DNA of 64,000 bases from contig NZ_CP031093.1 in NCBI RefSeq assembly GCF_004851605.1, forward strand, positions 4,030,692 through 4,094,691, given 5' to 3'. Below the pieces are notes generated by a model. The model was not told the origin of the DNA. It ran no database searches and saw only the letters and a program-made list of their open reading frames with translations. Source of the DNA: Hydrocarboniclastica marina (GTDB taxonomy: Bacteria > Pseudomonadota > Gammaproteobacteria > Pseudomonadales > Oleiphilaceae). Below, piece by piece: positions 8,397 through 18,064 of this stretch. Position numbers and translations under genes: made by a program. The first letter of the stretch is position 1; the number at the start of each line of letters is the position of its first letter.

Positions 8397-10739
8397 TCAG
8401 CAGCCGTTGAAGCGATCCGACCAGCTCAGTGCCTGGCCCAGGCTCAAGGGGCGGCTGAAGTGGTAGCCCTGGGCAAGATCGCAACCAAAGCCGGCAAGCT
8501 CTTCCGCAACCGCCTGTGACTCGACCCCTTCGCCGACCACGCGCCTGTTGAAGCCCTTCGCAAGGTTGACTATGTTCCGGACGATCATGCTGTCGTCCGC
8601 GTCCGTCAGTATTTCCCGGACAAAACTCTTGTCGATCTTTATTTCATCGACCGGCAGCCGCCTGAAGTAGCTCAATGACGAAAAGCCCGTCCCGAAGTCG
8701 TCAAGGGACAGGTTAACGCCCAGGCGTTTGCAGCCTTCGAGAATGTTGATCGACAGATCGATATCTTCCAGAGCCATGGACTCCAGCACCTCAATAAAGA
8801 GTCTGGAACGCAGGCCGGCCGGAAGCAGGGCCAGTCTGGATTCAAGTTTGGGCAGAAAGCCCTCGTTGAGGATGTGCTGGGCACTGATATTAATGCTCAG
8901 CGAATAATCTTCGTTCAACCTGGCGAATCGCTCAATGGTGCGCACCCCCTCGGCGATAACATATTCGCCCAGCATGATTTCCTGTTCAGTGCCGGCCAGA
9001 GCCGGCAGGAACTGGTCCGGCGTCAGCAGACCATTATCCGGGTGATGCCAGCGAATCAGTGCCTCGAACCCGACGACCCGCTGTCGGCAGAGATCCACTT
9101 TAGGCTGGTAAAAAAGCTCCAGCTCATCTTTAGCAAGCGCCCGCCTGAAGTCATCGGCGATCCTGTGGCGCTTACGCCTTAGCTGATGCTCGCCGACATC
9201 AAAGAAACAGAGCCGGTTCTTGCCGAGTTCCTTGGCGGTGTACATGGCCTGGTCTGCATGGCGCAGCAGTACGTCCCGCTCTGCGTTATCTTCCGGATAG
9301 ACGGTAATACCCATGCTACCGGAGACCTGGATATGCTGGCCGCAGTAGCTCACCGGCGTCCGGATCGCCTCGAGAATCCGCTGGTACACGCCCGGGTCGC
9401 TGACATCCTGTAGTACCGCCACAAATTCATCGCCGCTCAGACGGGCCACCACATCGCCTGCCCCGAGAACGTCGGAGAGCCGAAGGGCGATGGCCTTGAG
9501 TACTGCGTCCCCGGTTTCATGACCAAACTGGTCATTGATCTCCTTGAACCCATCCAGGTCGATAAAGCAGACTGAGAGCAGACAGGGTTTCCGATCCGCC
9601 TGAGCCCGGAGCTCATCGAAACGCTTGATAAAAAGCCGCCGGTTAGGCAGGCCGGTGAGCATGTCAAAGCTCGCAACCCGTTCCGTCTGCTGATGCTGCT
9701 GAAGCCGCTCCGCATAGAGACGTTTCCTTTCAATCAGGGTGCCCACGGTGCGGGTCAGAGGTTCCAGCTCCTCGGCGAACTGAGTGGAGAAGCCGTTGGG
9801 CCGGTTGGCCAGCCCGATCAGCCCCACCAGATGGGCGCCTGAGAAAACCGGGATGCCTATATAGGTTCTGATGGGTGGGTGCCCGAGCGGCGTCCCGCCC
9901 CGGCGTGGATCGGTACGCACGTCCTCAGAAATAATGACTTCGCGTTTCAGGACCGCAGCACCAATCAGCGTATCCAGACGATCGAACACCATTCCCCGAC
10001 GATCCACCTCCTCATAGAGCTTTGCGGTTTCCCTGTTCCAGGAAATGTTGGTGATCGCGCGGACCTTTACATAAGGTTCGGCCACCTCATTTTCCAGAAC
10101 CTCACCAATAAAGCCGAACGCGCTTTCTGTCAGGGTCAGCAGATCGTCCAGAAGTGCCTCAAAGGCAGCGTGGTCATCGTCGGTACTGAGAAAAATGGTT
10201 TGGGCATTGCTTATCGACCGGGTGAGAAGCCGGGATTCCACGGTTCTTGTGTCCAGCCGACTATGGTTACCGGCTTCCAGTTCATCCTCGACCAGACTGG
10301 CAAAAGTATGCAGGACTTCAAGATCGTGATTGCTAAAGCGCCGTGTTTTAGTGTCGATCAGGCAGAGGGTGCCGACCTTGAGCCCGACCGGGTCACGGAT
10401 GGGTATGCCAGCACAGAAGCGGATATCAGGCTGGCTGCTGAGCAGGGAACTGCTTCTGAAGAGCGAATGCAGCCGCGTATCGGGAATAGTCACCGGCTCG
10501 CCTTGCTGGAATACCAGATTAGCCAGGCACGAGACCTGTTCAATCTCGTCTGGTTTGAGTCCCTGGCCGGCCTTTACCTTCTGGCCGCCGCCGGACGCCA
10601 ACGAAACGAAAGCCGTTTTGACGTGAAAGTACAGGCATGCAAGACGGATGAGCTGGCTGAACTGATTCTCAGTCCCTGCCCCAAAACTCTCACTCCGACT
10701 GGCTGCTTTTGTTGTTGTTTTTGGAAGCTCCGTTCTCAT
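8397..10739 (-). CDS. GAF-GAF-GGDEF-EAL cyclic-di-GMP signalling protein
   Basis: A 780-residue cytoplasmic protein with two GAF sensor domains (about residues 25-160 and 180-345), a GGDEF domain (about 355-515) and a C-terminal EAL domain (about 530-775). The cyclase signature reads SGDEF and the usual RxxD inhibitory site five residues before it is absent (GAGD). The phosphodiesterase residues are present: FEALIRW, NISAQ, EVLES, LDDFGTGFSS, IKIDKSF and GEGVES. It therefore looks able to degrade c-di-GMP; SGDEF variants can still be active cyclases, so bifunctionality is possible. No membrane helix or signal peptide is seen. GAGG eight bases before the ATG supports the start. The acyltransferase gene follows after 382 bases, so co-transcription is uncertain. 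Confidence 0.92.
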   Translation of the reverse strand: MRTELPKTTTKAASRSESFGAGTENQFSQLIRLACLYFHVKTAFVSLASGGGQKVKAGQGLKPDEIEQVSCLANLVFQQGEPVTIPDTRLHSLFRSSSLLSSQPDIRFCAGIPIRDPVGLKVGTLCLIDTKTRRFSNHDLEVLHTFASLVEDELEAGNHSRLDTRTVESRLLTRSISNAQTIFLSTDDDHAAFEALLDDLLTLTESAFGFIGEVLENEVAEPYVKVRAITNISWNRETAKLYEEVDRRGMVFDRLDTLIGAAVLKREVIISEDVRTDPRRGGTPLGHPPIRTYIGIPVFSGAHLVGLIGLANRPNGFSTQFAEELEPLTRTVGTLIERKRLYAERLQQHQQTERVASFDMLTGLPNRRLFIKRFDELRAQADRKPCLLSVCFIDLDGFKEINDQFGHETGDAVLKAIALRLSDVLGAGDVVARLSGDEFVAVLQDVSDPGVYQRILEAIRTPVSYCGQHIQVSGSMGITVYPEDNAERDVLLRHADQAMYTAKELGKNRLCFFDVGEHQLRRKRHRIADDFRRALAKDELELFYQPKVDLCRQRVVGFEALIRWHHPDNGLLTPDQFLPALAGTEQEIMLGEYVIAEGVRTIERFARLNEDYSLSINISAQHILNEGFLPKLESRLALLPAGLRSRLFIEVLESMALEDIDLSINILEGCKRLGVNLSLDDFGTGFSSLSYFRRLPVDEIKIDKSFVREILTDADDSMIVRNIVNLAKGFNRRVVGEGVESQAVAEELAGFGCDLAQGYHFSRPLSLGQALSWSDRFNGC

Positions 10740-11448
10740 GGTCTGACCTCGACGAAAACGTAGTACTCGAACATCTCATGTCTTAATGCGTAGCACCAGT
10801 ATGTTGGCAGTAAGACACCACGTGATTCCAAACCGCTTGCACCAACAGCCGGGCCTTCGTCCCGCTTGCGCCGTCGGTGTTCAGAAGCTGGCTCTGTGAT
10901 TACCTCCGCTATTGTCCTTCGGAACCCGTTTTATAAGGTACTGAATAAGTCGCCTTGCAACGATCATAACCAAACGCGGTATCTTACTGTGTTACCGAAA
11001 CCTCAGCTTTAAAAGCCCATAGGTTAAGAAACGTCGGGTCCTGAGTTCGCGCCAAGTGCCTTAGGGAAGCGGCGCTGCCGGCCTAAAGTTCACGGCAAGC
11101 CTCACAGCACCGAAACGGGGCAATGGACCTCTTCCGGCATGAGACGGGCCTTCGCCCGGGATATCGAAGGCCCCGCTTTTGGCAGGCCGGATTGGCAAAG
11201 CCCGTCCGCAAAACTGTCGAAGTTGTCATTACGGTTTTTCAACCTCAGCTCTGCCTTGGGCTGTAACGCCCCGCCGGCTGCCCGAAAATCCAGAGTGCGA
11301 GGCGAAAGTGCGAGGCGAAAAAGAAGCTCGCCTGACGGCAAGCGCGCCGCGCATGCCCTGGCTGAGAGAGTACAATCGTTGCCAGCTCGTTCAACTTTTC
11401 AGCATCCGCCCACGGGTGTTCATCCGCGCAGGGGAGTCGGCAGATAGC
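10740..11448. other. 709-bp divergent intergenic region
   Basis: This region separates the divergent GGDEF-EAL and PerM-like genes and must hold both promoters. Open frames exist on both strands but give no recognisable protein and lack convincing start signals. The middle part (about 10,920-11,010) is less GC-rich than the surroundings, as expected for promoter DNA. I see no clear operator, hairpin or RNA gene. Confidence 0.4.
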
Positions 11449-12537
11449 ATGCAGTTCGTCAGAGAATGGTTCCGCCAGCATTTCAATGATCCCCAGGTCG
11501 TCAGTCTGGTGGTTGTGCTGTTGGTGGGACTGGGCATTTTCCTGTTTTTCAGCAACATGCTCGCGCCAGTGGTCGCCTCCGTCGTGCTGGCGTATTTACT
11601 GGAGGGTCTGGTTCAGAAGATGGAACGCTGGCGTGTCCCCCGCCTTGCCGCAGTTCTGCTGGTCTTTTCGTTTTTTTTCGCCGGGTTACTGTTGGTGTTT
11701 TTCCTGCTGCTGCCGCTTCTGGTTGCACAGGTATCGCAGTTCCTCAATGAGCTACCGCGCATTCTCAGTACCAGTCAGTCGTTATTGCTGCAGCTGCCCG
11801 AGAAGTATCCGCAGCTGTTCTCACAGCAGCAGGTCACCGAACTCATCATCACCCTGCGCCGGGAAGCTCTGGATTTCAGCCAGCGTCTGCTGACCTCGTT
11901 CTCGGTACAGTACGTGGTGGTCATCATCACCATGCTGGTCTATCTGCTACTGCTACCGTTTCTGGTGTTCTTCTTTCTCAAGGACAAGGCCCGACTCATC
12001 CGATGGTGCGCCCAGTACCTGCCGCGCAACCGAGTGCTGCTCCAGCAGATCTGGACGGACGTGGACATGCAGATCGGCAATTACATTAGGGGCAAGTTCC
12101 TGGAGATCCTGATCGTCTGGGTGGTCAGTTACCTGACCTTTCTGTTCCTGGGCCTGGCCTATGCCATGCTTTTGTCCCTGCTGGTCGGCCTCTCGGTGAT
12201 CATTCCGTACATCGGCGCGGCTGTGGTGACGGTGCCTATCGGGCTGATTGCCTACTTCCAGTTCGGTTTCGGGGATCAGTTCCTTTGGATCATGGCGGCG
12301 TATGCGCTGATTCAGGCGTTAGACGGTAATGTGCTGGTCCCGGTGATGTTCTCCGAGGTGGTCAACCTGCACCCGGTAGCCATCATTGTGGCGATACTGA
12401 TATTCGGGGGATTCTGGGGCTTCTGGGGCGTTTTTTTCGCGATACCGCTGGCGACCTTCATTCAGGCCATTCTCAAGGCGCTGCCTTCAAATGACACTGA
12501 TCTCGCGCCACATCCGCAGGCGCCAGCTGATGACTAG
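11449..12537 (+). CDS. AI-2E/PerM family membrane permease
   Basis: A 362-residue inner-membrane protein of the AI-2E exporter family (PF01594, PerM/YdiK/TqsA type). The N terminus has two helix pairs around VVVLLVGLGIFLFFSNMLAP and FSFFFAGLLLVFFLLLPLL, then a cytoplasmic or periplasmic helical segment (about 120-190), and a C-terminal block with PFLVFFFLKDK, the conserved PYIGAAVVTVPIG and ALDGNVLVPVMFSE followed by HPVAIIVAILIFGGFWGFWG. Members exchange small molecules or ions; a few export AI-2, others act in Na+/H+ exchange, so the substrate is open. I chose the ATG at 11449, which gives the family's normal length; a GGGGAG lies about 12 bases upstream, a rather long spacing. Confidence 0.85.
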   Translation: MQFVREWFRQHFNDPQVVSLVVVLLVGLGIFLFFSNMLAPVVASVVLAYLLEGLVQKMERWRVPRLAAVLLVFSFFFAGLLLVFFLLLPLLVAQVSQFLNELPRILSTSQSLLLQLPEKYPQLFSQQQVTELIITLRREALDFSQRLLTSFSVQYVVVIITMLVYLLLLPFLVFFFLKDKARLIRWCAQYLPRNRVLLQQIWTDVDMQIGNYIRGKFLEILIVWVVSYLTFLFLGLAYAMLLSLLVGLSVIIPYIGAAVVTVPIGLIAYFQFGFGDQFLWIMAAYALIQALDGNVLVPVMFSEVVNLHPVAIIVAILIFGGFWGFWGVFFAIPLATFIQAILKALPSNDTDLAPHPQAPADD

Positions 12538-12634
12538 TTCGTTCCACGCCCGGAACGTTAGCTATGCCCTTGCGCCGATTCATAAATGGTGGTCTGCTTC
12601 GTTCCGCATGAAACATAATTAAGGAGCACAACAG

Positions 12635-13330
12635 ATGGCACCCGCACGGATTCTGGGCAATTTTGCTCTCGCGCTTCTGTTCATGATACCTACGGCCTCT
12701 ATCGCCGAGGGTACCCATGAGGAAGACCCAACCAGCGGTGCAAAAGGCACCTGGGAGGAAGTCGCCCATAAAGAAGGGATAAAAGTCTGGCGTCTGGACA
12801 TCCCTGGCGAGACTCTGCCGGGCTTTCGGGGAGAAGGCACAATAGCCGCGCCAGCGGCGGCGGTGCTGCGGGAAATCCAGCGTGTCGAACACCACACCGA
12901 GTGGATGGACCGTTGCGCGGAGGCGCGGCGCATCGAGACGATTGACCAGAATACACATATCGTCTACAACCGGACCGATTCGCCCTGGCCCGCCTGGGAT
13001 CGGGATGTCGTCGTCAAGACGACCGTCAGCCGCGCTAACGACGGCAAGGAACTGAAGCTCTCGTTTCAGAACACGGACGCAGGCTATGTTCCTCCGCAGG
13101 ATGGGGTCGTTAGGATGCCCCGCCTCGAGGGCGCTTACACCATGACCCAGGTCGGGCCCAACGAGACCCATGTCAGCTACCAGGTTGAAGTGGACATTGG
13201 CGGCGTTATTCCGGGTTGGATCGCCTCGATGATTGCCCGGGATCTCCCGGTCAAAACCCTGTCCGCGCTGCGCGAACGGGTTGAGAGCATGGCCACTGAA
13301 CAGCAGCCAGAGCAAGCCTCGGCGCTCTGA
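12635..13330 (+). CDS. Secreted START-domain lipid-binding protein
   Basis: A 231-residue protein with a signal peptide (about residues 1-24, ending SIAEG) followed by a START (StAR-related lipid transfer) domain. Typical features are the opening WEEVAHKEGIKVWRL, the VLREIQRVEHHTEWMDRC helix, the central strand NRTDSPWPAWDRDVVVK, and the C-terminal amphipathic helix beginning at IPGWIASMIARDLPVKTL that lids the cavity. START domains bind a single hydrophobic ligand such as a sterol, fatty acid or phospholipid. Export to the periplasm suggests lipid transfer or sensing in the envelope. AAGGAG precedes the ATG at a normal distance. The ligand is unknown and there is no lipid gene next to it. 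Confidence 0.85.
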   Translation: MAPARILGNFALALLFMIPTASIAEGTHEEDPTSGAKGTWEEVAHKEGIKVWRLDIPGETLPGFRGEGTIAAPAAAVLREIQRVEHHTEWMDRCAEARRIETIDQNTHIVYNRTDSPWPAWDRDVVVKTTVSRANDGKELKLSFQNTDAGYVPPQDGVVRMPRLEGAYTMTQVGPNETHVSYQVEVDIGGVIPGWIASMIARDLPVKTLSALRERVESMATEQQPEQASAL

Positions 13331-13466
13331 GCGTCTTTACGCCGGGCATGATGCGCCTGCGTGCAGGTGGGCGCGCCAGCTGTCGGTCTTCACCGCTGCC
13401 CTGCCTGCCTCCCTGCTGCTGCGCCTGGTTAACCGAATAGCGCGTACACGTCCGGCAAACGCTGAT

Positions 13467-15095
13467 TTATGTCCGGCCATCAGGGCCGGAGCGCCGGACG
13501 GCTTCCAGGGGCCCGTCGCCGTCAACCTGCCGTCCTTTCTGGTAGCGAGCACCGTCTCGCTTCAGACCCAGGTAAAGGCCCATGCACATCAGCAGGATAA
13601 CGATCGCGAAAGCCAATCCAGCAATAGTCGCGACCGACTGTAACGCGACAAGACCGCCTGCCACCAGCAGCACGGCTGCGATCGTGCCCTCCAGCAGAGC
13701 CGAGAACACGCGCGTGGGCGTAGGCGGGTTGGTGTCCCCACCAGAGGACAGGATATCGATCACCAGCGAGCCAGAATCCGACGAAGTCACGAAGAAAATA
13801 CAAACGACCATGATCAGCAACGACATACTGATCAGGCTGAGCCAATGGGGCACGTCAAAGTTCTCAAGGAAAACAAAGAACCCCATGACGACATCTTCCT
13901 GCACCACCGAAACCAGATTACTGTCCCCATAGAGTTCACTAAAGAGCGCCGAACCGCCCATCGAGGTCAGCCAGATCATGGACACGGCCGTCGGTACCAG
14001 CAGTACGCCGAGCAGGTATTCCCGCAGCGTACGCCCGAGTGAGACACGAGCGATGAACATGCCCACAAAGGGTGACCAGGATATCCACCAGGCGAAGTAG
14101 AACAGGGTCCACTGGTTCTGCCAGTCCGGCGAACCTGGCGGTTTGAATGCCTCAAGATAAGTCCCGCGGCTGGGAATCTGCTGCAAGTAGGCGCCGATGC
14201 TCTCGACCAGGGCGTGGAACAGGAACTGGGCCGGGCCAAAAAACACCACATAGACTACGAGCGCACCCCCCAGCAGCATTGCCAGTTTCGACAGCAGTTG
14301 AATGCCTTTGGCAAGGCCGGTGACCACTGAGGCGGTGGCGGCAGCGGTAATACCAGCGATCAGACCAAGCTGCACGCCAGTGTTATTCGGCAGGCCGAAA
14401 ACCTGCTCCAGGCCTGTATTGATCTGCTTCACCCCCAGACCCAGCGAGACCGCCACGCCGGTGAGCGTTCCCACCACCGCGATAATGTCGATCAGGTTAC
14501 CCCATGGCCCTTCCAATCGATCGCCCAGCAAGGGCTGGAAAGCGGAACGGACCGTCAGGGGCAGCCCGCGGTTATAGCAGAAAAACCCCAGCGACAGTCC
14601 AACCAGGGCGTACATGGACCAGCCGTGAAACCCCCAGTGAAAATAGCTGTGCACCAGAGCGTCGCGAGCGGCCTGCTCGGTTTCCGGCTCGCCAAACGGC
14701 GGGTCTCCAAAAAATGAGACTGGCTCGGCGACGCCGTAGAACAGGAGCCCTACGCCGGTGCCCGCGGCAAAAAGAATGGAGTACCAGCCCCAGTTCGAAA
14801 ACTCGGGCCGGACATTATCGCCGCCAAGTCGCACGTCGCCGTAGCGGCTGAAGATCAGGTATACGGCAAAACCGAGGAACACATTCATGGCGACCAGGTA
14901 AAACCAGCCGAGGTTGTTGGCGATGGCCTCCTGGAGCGATTTGGCGGAGTCACCCAGGTACTGGGGCGCAAGGACACCGCTAAGCGCCAGGGTGAAAATG
15001 AGGAAGGCGGCAGGAATGAAAACCGGACGGTGGATCGCAATCCCGAAAAGCTTTTTTGCCGGGTTGCCATACCGTTTCTTACGCGACGCAGCCAT
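13467..15095 (-). CDS. BCCT-family betaine/carnitine/choline transporter
   Basis: A 542-residue transporter with twelve helices of the betaine-choline-carnitine family. The signature regions are RLGGDNVRPEFSNWGW, the glycine stretch AAGTGVGLLFYGVAEP, FHWGFHGWSMYALVGL, the aromatic substrate box WISWSPFVGMFIARVSLG and FFVTSSDSGSL. In the glycine stretch, the Met of Na+-coupled betaine carriers (GMGIG) is replaced by Thr (GTGVG), closer to H+-coupled or exchanger members, so the coupling ion is uncertain. It has short tails on both ends, which argues against strong osmosensing through a long C terminus. GAGGG seven bases before the ATG fits the start. Likely role: uptake of a compatible solute in salty surroundings. 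Confidence 0.92.
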   Translation of the reverse strand: MAASRKKRYGNPAKKLFGIAIHRPVFIPAAFLIFTLALSGVLAPQYLGDSAKSLQEAIANNLGWFYLVAMNVFLGFAVYLIFSRYGDVRLGGDNVRPEFSNWGWYSILFAAGTGVGLLFYGVAEPVSFFGDPPFGEPETEQAARDALVHSYFHWGFHGWSMYALVGLSLGFFCYNRGLPLTVRSAFQPLLGDRLEGPWGNLIDIIAVVGTLTGVAVSLGLGVKQINTGLEQVFGLPNNTGVQLGLIAGITAAATASVVTGLAKGIQLLSKLAMLLGGALVVYVVFFGPAQFLFHALVESIGAYLQQIPSRGTYLEAFKPPGSPDWQNQWTLFYFAWWISWSPFVGMFIARVSLGRTLREYLLGVLLVPTAVSMIWLTSMGGSALFSELYGDSNLVSVVQEDVVMGFFVFLENFDVPHWLSLISMSLLIMVVCIFFVTSSDSGSLVIDILSSGGDTNPPTPTRVFSALLEGTIAAVLLVAGGLVALQSVATIAGLAFAIVILLMCMGLYLGLKRDGARYQKGRQVDGDGPLEAVRRSGPDGRT

Positions 15096-15446
15096 ATGCA
15101 GACCCTCAATCCTTCCGTGGACTTATCCTCCGGCGCTGCCGGAAGAGATCGGTAAACCCAAAGCATAGGCTGGCCACATCGAAGGAACATCAGTCGTCGC
15201 TCTGCGCCGGTCAGCGCAGGCAAGCGCTCATTCAGGAGCCTGCTTCAGGCCGACTATAGGCACAGCAGCTTTCGCCAGGCAAGACATCCATTGCACAGCG
15301 ATTCCGGCAGGGTATGCGGCTGTGGGAAAGGTCGTCCGCGTTAACAGGGCTTAACTGGACCGAAGGTAAGGGCGTGTTAGCGTAAAGATGTCGGCGATAA
15401 CTGCCGCAAGACGAAAAGATCTCATTCACAAGGATGCGAGGTAGAT
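15096..15446. other. Divergent region between BCCT and CsbD genes
   Basis: This 351-base stretch holds the promoters of the divergent BCCT transporter and CsbD genes. I see no protein-coding frame with a family match and no clear operator. A Shine-Dalgarno-like AAGGATGCGAGG stands just before the CsbD start. Confidence 0.4.
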
Positions 15447-15635
15447 ATGAAAGACTCCAAAACAGACAAGTCGGAAGGCATGATCGACAAGGTAACGGGC
15501 AAGGTAAAAGAAACCCTGGGCAAGGCAACAGATGACCCCGAAACCGAAGCCGAGGGTAAGAACCAACACACCAAAGGCAGTGCAAAGCAGACTAAAGGCA
15601 ATGTTAAAGACACGCTAAAGTCTGCCAAGGAATGA
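15447..15635 (+). CDS. CsbD family stress-response protein
   Basis: A 62-residue, very hydrophilic, Lys/Asp-rich protein with the CsbD repeat pattern: GMIDKVTGKVKETLGKATDD, then an internal similar segment KGSAKQTKGNVKDTLKSAK. CsbD proteins are small general-stress proteins of unknown biochemical role, induced in stationary phase or osmotic stress in several bacteria. It has no signal peptide. A strong Rho-independent terminator follows 18 bases after the stop, so this is a single-gene transcript. Its neighbour across the promoter region is a compatible-solute transporter, which would fit a shared osmotic-stress setting. Confidence 0.88.
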   Translation: MKDSKTDKSEGMIDKVTGKVKETLGKATDDPETEAEGKNQHTKGSAKQTKGNVKDTLKSAKE

Positions 15636-15653
15636 TGTGACTGCCTGACAGGC

Positions 15654-15697
15654 TTGCTGCCGTGGGCCCCGTCTCACCCCGCGGTAGCAATTTTTTT
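15654..15697 (+). terminator. Rho-independent terminator after csbD-like gene
   Basis: A 13-bp stem with two G-T pairs (TTGCTGCCGTGGG with CCCGCGGTAGCAA) is followed directly by seven T residues on the plus strand. Position and form are those of an intrinsic terminator for the CsbD gene. Confidence 0.9.
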
Positions 15698-15861
15698 CTT
15701 ACGCTTCTCCTTGTTATTGAGCTCTTTCTGAACCGCCCCAAATCTCTCTGAGCGCTTTAAGCACTTCCCGGCGCATGCATGAGCTCCCGCGCACAGATCG
15801 GGTCGAAAGCGCTTGAGCGCTGGCTAAAGATAACGAAGCCGGCGTTGCACTATCGGGTCTT

Positions 15862-16974
15862 CTAGTCGCCCGGCGCGAGGCGCCAAATGCCGCCATTACT
15901 CTCATCTGTAAGCAGATAGACCGACCCGTCAGGTGCTTGCTCCACGTCACGGATACGGGCGCCGAGTGCAATGCGCTCCTCCTCAGTGGCCTTGTCGCCA
16001 CTAATCGAGACCCGTATCACAGCCTGACTGGCCAGCCCACCGATCAGTGCGTCGCCCTGCCATTTCGGGAACTTGTCCGCCGTGTAGAACATCATGCCTG
16101 AAGGCGCTATCACGGGCGTCCATTGCTTGGCTGCATCGGCAAATTCCGGATGTGTAGGGGGATCGGGAATCTCGCGACCGTCGTAATGGTCGCCCCAGCT
16201 GACCGTAGGCCAGCCATAGTTATGGCCCGCTTGGGTTTTATTCAGCTCATCGCCGCCTTTGGGGCCCATTTCCGCCACCCAGAGTTCGTCGCTTTCAGGA
16301 TGGATCGCGGCGCCTTCGATGTTGCGATGGCCATAGGACCAGATCGCGTCCCTGGCGTCGCTTTTGTCCAGAAACGGATTGTCCGCGGGTATCGTCCCGT
16401 CCCGGTTCAGTCTGACGACGGTGCCGAGATGGTTGGACAGATCCTGGGCCGGATCGAATTTGAAGCGGTCGCCCAGGGTTAGAAAAAGCGTGCCATCAGG
16501 GGCGAAAACGATACGTCCGCCATAGTGATTGGTACCGGAAACCTTCGGCTCCTGGCGAAAGATGACTTCGAAGTTTCTGATTCTGCCATCAACCAGCTCG
16601 CCGCGTCCGAGCGCGGTGCCAGAGCCACTCTCGTCGCCTTCTGCGAAGGATAGGTAAACCAGCTGGTTTTCCTCAAACGCCGGGTCGAGCGCGACATCGA
16701 GCATACCACCCTGGCCCCTGGCCAGTACCTCCGGCGTGCCCTCGAGCGGGTCGGAGAGTTGGTTCCTGCTGTCCAGGACACGCAGGGTGCCCGCACGCTC
16801 GGTAACCAACAGGCGACCGTCGGGAAGGAAGGCCATGCCCCAGGGGTGCTCAAGCCCGCCCGCCAGCTCTTCGACACTGACGGGGCCAGCTTCCGTCTGG
16901 ACCTTCTCCTGTGCCAGCACAGCGCCACCGGCAACGGCTAACGCCAAGCCAATAACAATGCGAGTCGGGCTCAT
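15862..16974 (-). CDS. PQQ-dependent aldose sugar dehydrogenase (YliI/Asd type)
   Basis: A 370-residue protein with a signal peptide (about residues 1-21, LAVAGGAVLAQ) and a six-bladed propeller of the soluble glucose dehydrogenase/YliI family. Typical stretches are the opening GLEHPWGMAFLPDGRLLVTE, ARGQGGMLDVALDP, SGTNHYGGRIVFAPDGTLF with the catalytic-type His, LTLGDR, YGHRNIEGAAIHP, AEMGPKGGDELN and NYGWPTVSWG. Members oxidise aldoses in the periplasm with PQQ. YGHRNIEG differs from the more common YGHRNPQG. AAGGAG six bases before the ATG supports the start. No PQQ biosynthesis genes are in the window, so the cofactor must come from elsewhere. A K+ channel gene lies 85 bases upstream on the same strand. 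Confidence 0.88.
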   Translation of the reverse strand: MSPTRIVIGLALAVAGGAVLAQEKVQTEAGPVSVEELAGGLEHPWGMAFLPDGRLLVTERAGTLRVLDSRNQLSDPLEGTPEVLARGQGGMLDVALDPAFEENQLVYLSFAEGDESGSGTALGRGELVDGRIRNFEVIFRQEPKVSGTNHYGGRIVFAPDGTLFLTLGDRFKFDPAQDLSNHLGTVVRLNRDGTIPADNPFLDKSDARDAIWSYGHRNIEGAAIHPESDELWVAEMGPKGGDELNKTQAGHNYGWPTVSWGDHYDGREIPDPPTHPEFADAAKQWTPVIAPSGMMFYTADKFPKWQGDALIGGLASQAVIRVSISGDKATEEERIALGARIRDVEQAPDGSVYLLTDESNGGIWRLAPGD

Positions 16975-17059
16975 GGTGTGCTCCTTCCAATCAGTTTCAG
17001 TAGTACGCCCTCAAGCTTTGAACACCCGGGGCAACGGTACTGTCAGTTTCAGGCTGTCT

Positions 17060-18064
17060 TTAAGATGTACGGGCGCCGCCGGGCCAGTCCCAGCCTTCAC
17101 GCTCAAGGGCCTGCTTCAACCCTCGCCGATGCCGGGCCAGTGAAACGAGTTCAGCCGCATAGGTGTCCTCAGCCACCACCTCGAGACCTGTCCCGCTGAG
17201 TCTCTGTATGTCCGGTAGCGGTGGTGTTTCTGTGCGGCCGTCCTCGTCGCCGACCGTCCGGCTCAGATAATGCTGAATTGCACTGCGGACGTTGTTCACA
17301 ACTACCGGGTCTGGCCGTTGTGATGCCCCGACTCCATACGAAAGCAGGCTCAGGGCTTCGTCAAGCACGGCTATCTGTAGAATGAGCGATCCACCCCGTT
17401 CCCGCGTCTGAAAGTTATCCAGTATGGGATAGGCCAGTCGCTGTTCGGTCAGTTGTAGCAATTCGCTACTGAGGTCCGACAAAATCGATTCCAGAGCGTT
17501 GAAATTCCTACCATTCCAGGAGGCCCGGACCAATCCAACAGGATCTGGACCCAGGCTCGAAACCGAATAGGCAAAATGACGTTTCTGTACCGCGCCACTG
17601 ACAAGCGGCACTGCGTAGGTGATTGCCAGAGTGGCTAGCAGAAGCCCATTGAACGCTGCAACAGGGGTCAGTATTCTCGCCGCGGCGCCGGACGGGACAA
17701 GATCGCCAATGCCCAAGGTAGAGAGCGTGAATCCGACAAAATAGACCTTTCCGATGGAATCAACGGGGAGCTTGCTCTGGGAATTGACCACGGCGCCCGG
17801 AAGCGCATCGAAAACGAGGTACCAGCCCAGCCAGAGACCGAGGAGCCAGGTCAGCGTTATTGACGCGATTGCTGCTGCGCCTGAAATTGCGAGCGGCGAC
17901 CGCCTGCCGGTTGTGCTGGCCAGCCAGAGCATCAGCCCATGCTGGGCTTTCGCCAGATGGCGGGTCAAGACACCGCCGCCCTGGGTGGTAAGCGTGCTCC
18001 GGATAGCATCGACCATGATGATTGCAATCAGGAAGGCTCCAAACACAAGCTGGGCATTAAACAC
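17060..18064 (-). CDS. Two-pore-domain-like potassium channel family protein
   Basis: A 334-residue membrane protein with helices at about residues 4-20, 62-86 and 133-155 and a pore loop between the last two. The selectivity filter reads TLGIGD at residues 116-121, a common variant of TVGYGD, followed by LVP as in K+ channels. The C-terminal half (about 160-334) is cytoplasmic and helical with no RCK/TrkA nucleotide-binding motif that I can recognise. The start is a GTG, supported by GGGAGG a few bases upstream. Family members conduct K+ across the inner membrane; the regulatory signal sensed by the C-terminal part is unknown. Confidence 0.8.
   Translation of the reverse strand: MFNAQLVFGAFLIAIIMVDAIRSTLTTQGGGVLTRHLAKAQHGLMLWLASTTGRRSPLAISGAAAIASITLTWLLGLWLGWYLVFDALPGAVVNSQSKLPVDSIGKVYFVGFTLSTLGIGDLVPSGAAARILTPVAAFNGLLLATLAITYAVPLVSGAVQKRHFAYSVSSLGPDPVGLVRASWNGRNFNALESILSDLSSELLQLTEQRLAYPILDNFQTRERGGSLILQIAVLDEALSLLSYGVGASQRPDPVVVNNVRSAIQHYLSRTVGDEDGRTETPPLPDIQRLSGTGLEVVAEDTYAAELVSLARHRRGLKQALEREGWDWPGGARTS

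Noticed and set aside
8169-8519. Plus-strand open frame with Arg/Ser repeats over the 21-bp tandem array
   Set aside because: The periodic peptide is a by-product of the DNA repeat, and its second half overlaps the GGDEF-EAL gene in antisense.
11102-11341. Minus-strand open frame in the 10.7-11.4 kb gap
   Set aside because: No recognisable motif or start signal, and it overlaps an equally open frame on the other strand, as expected in GC-rich noncoding DNA.
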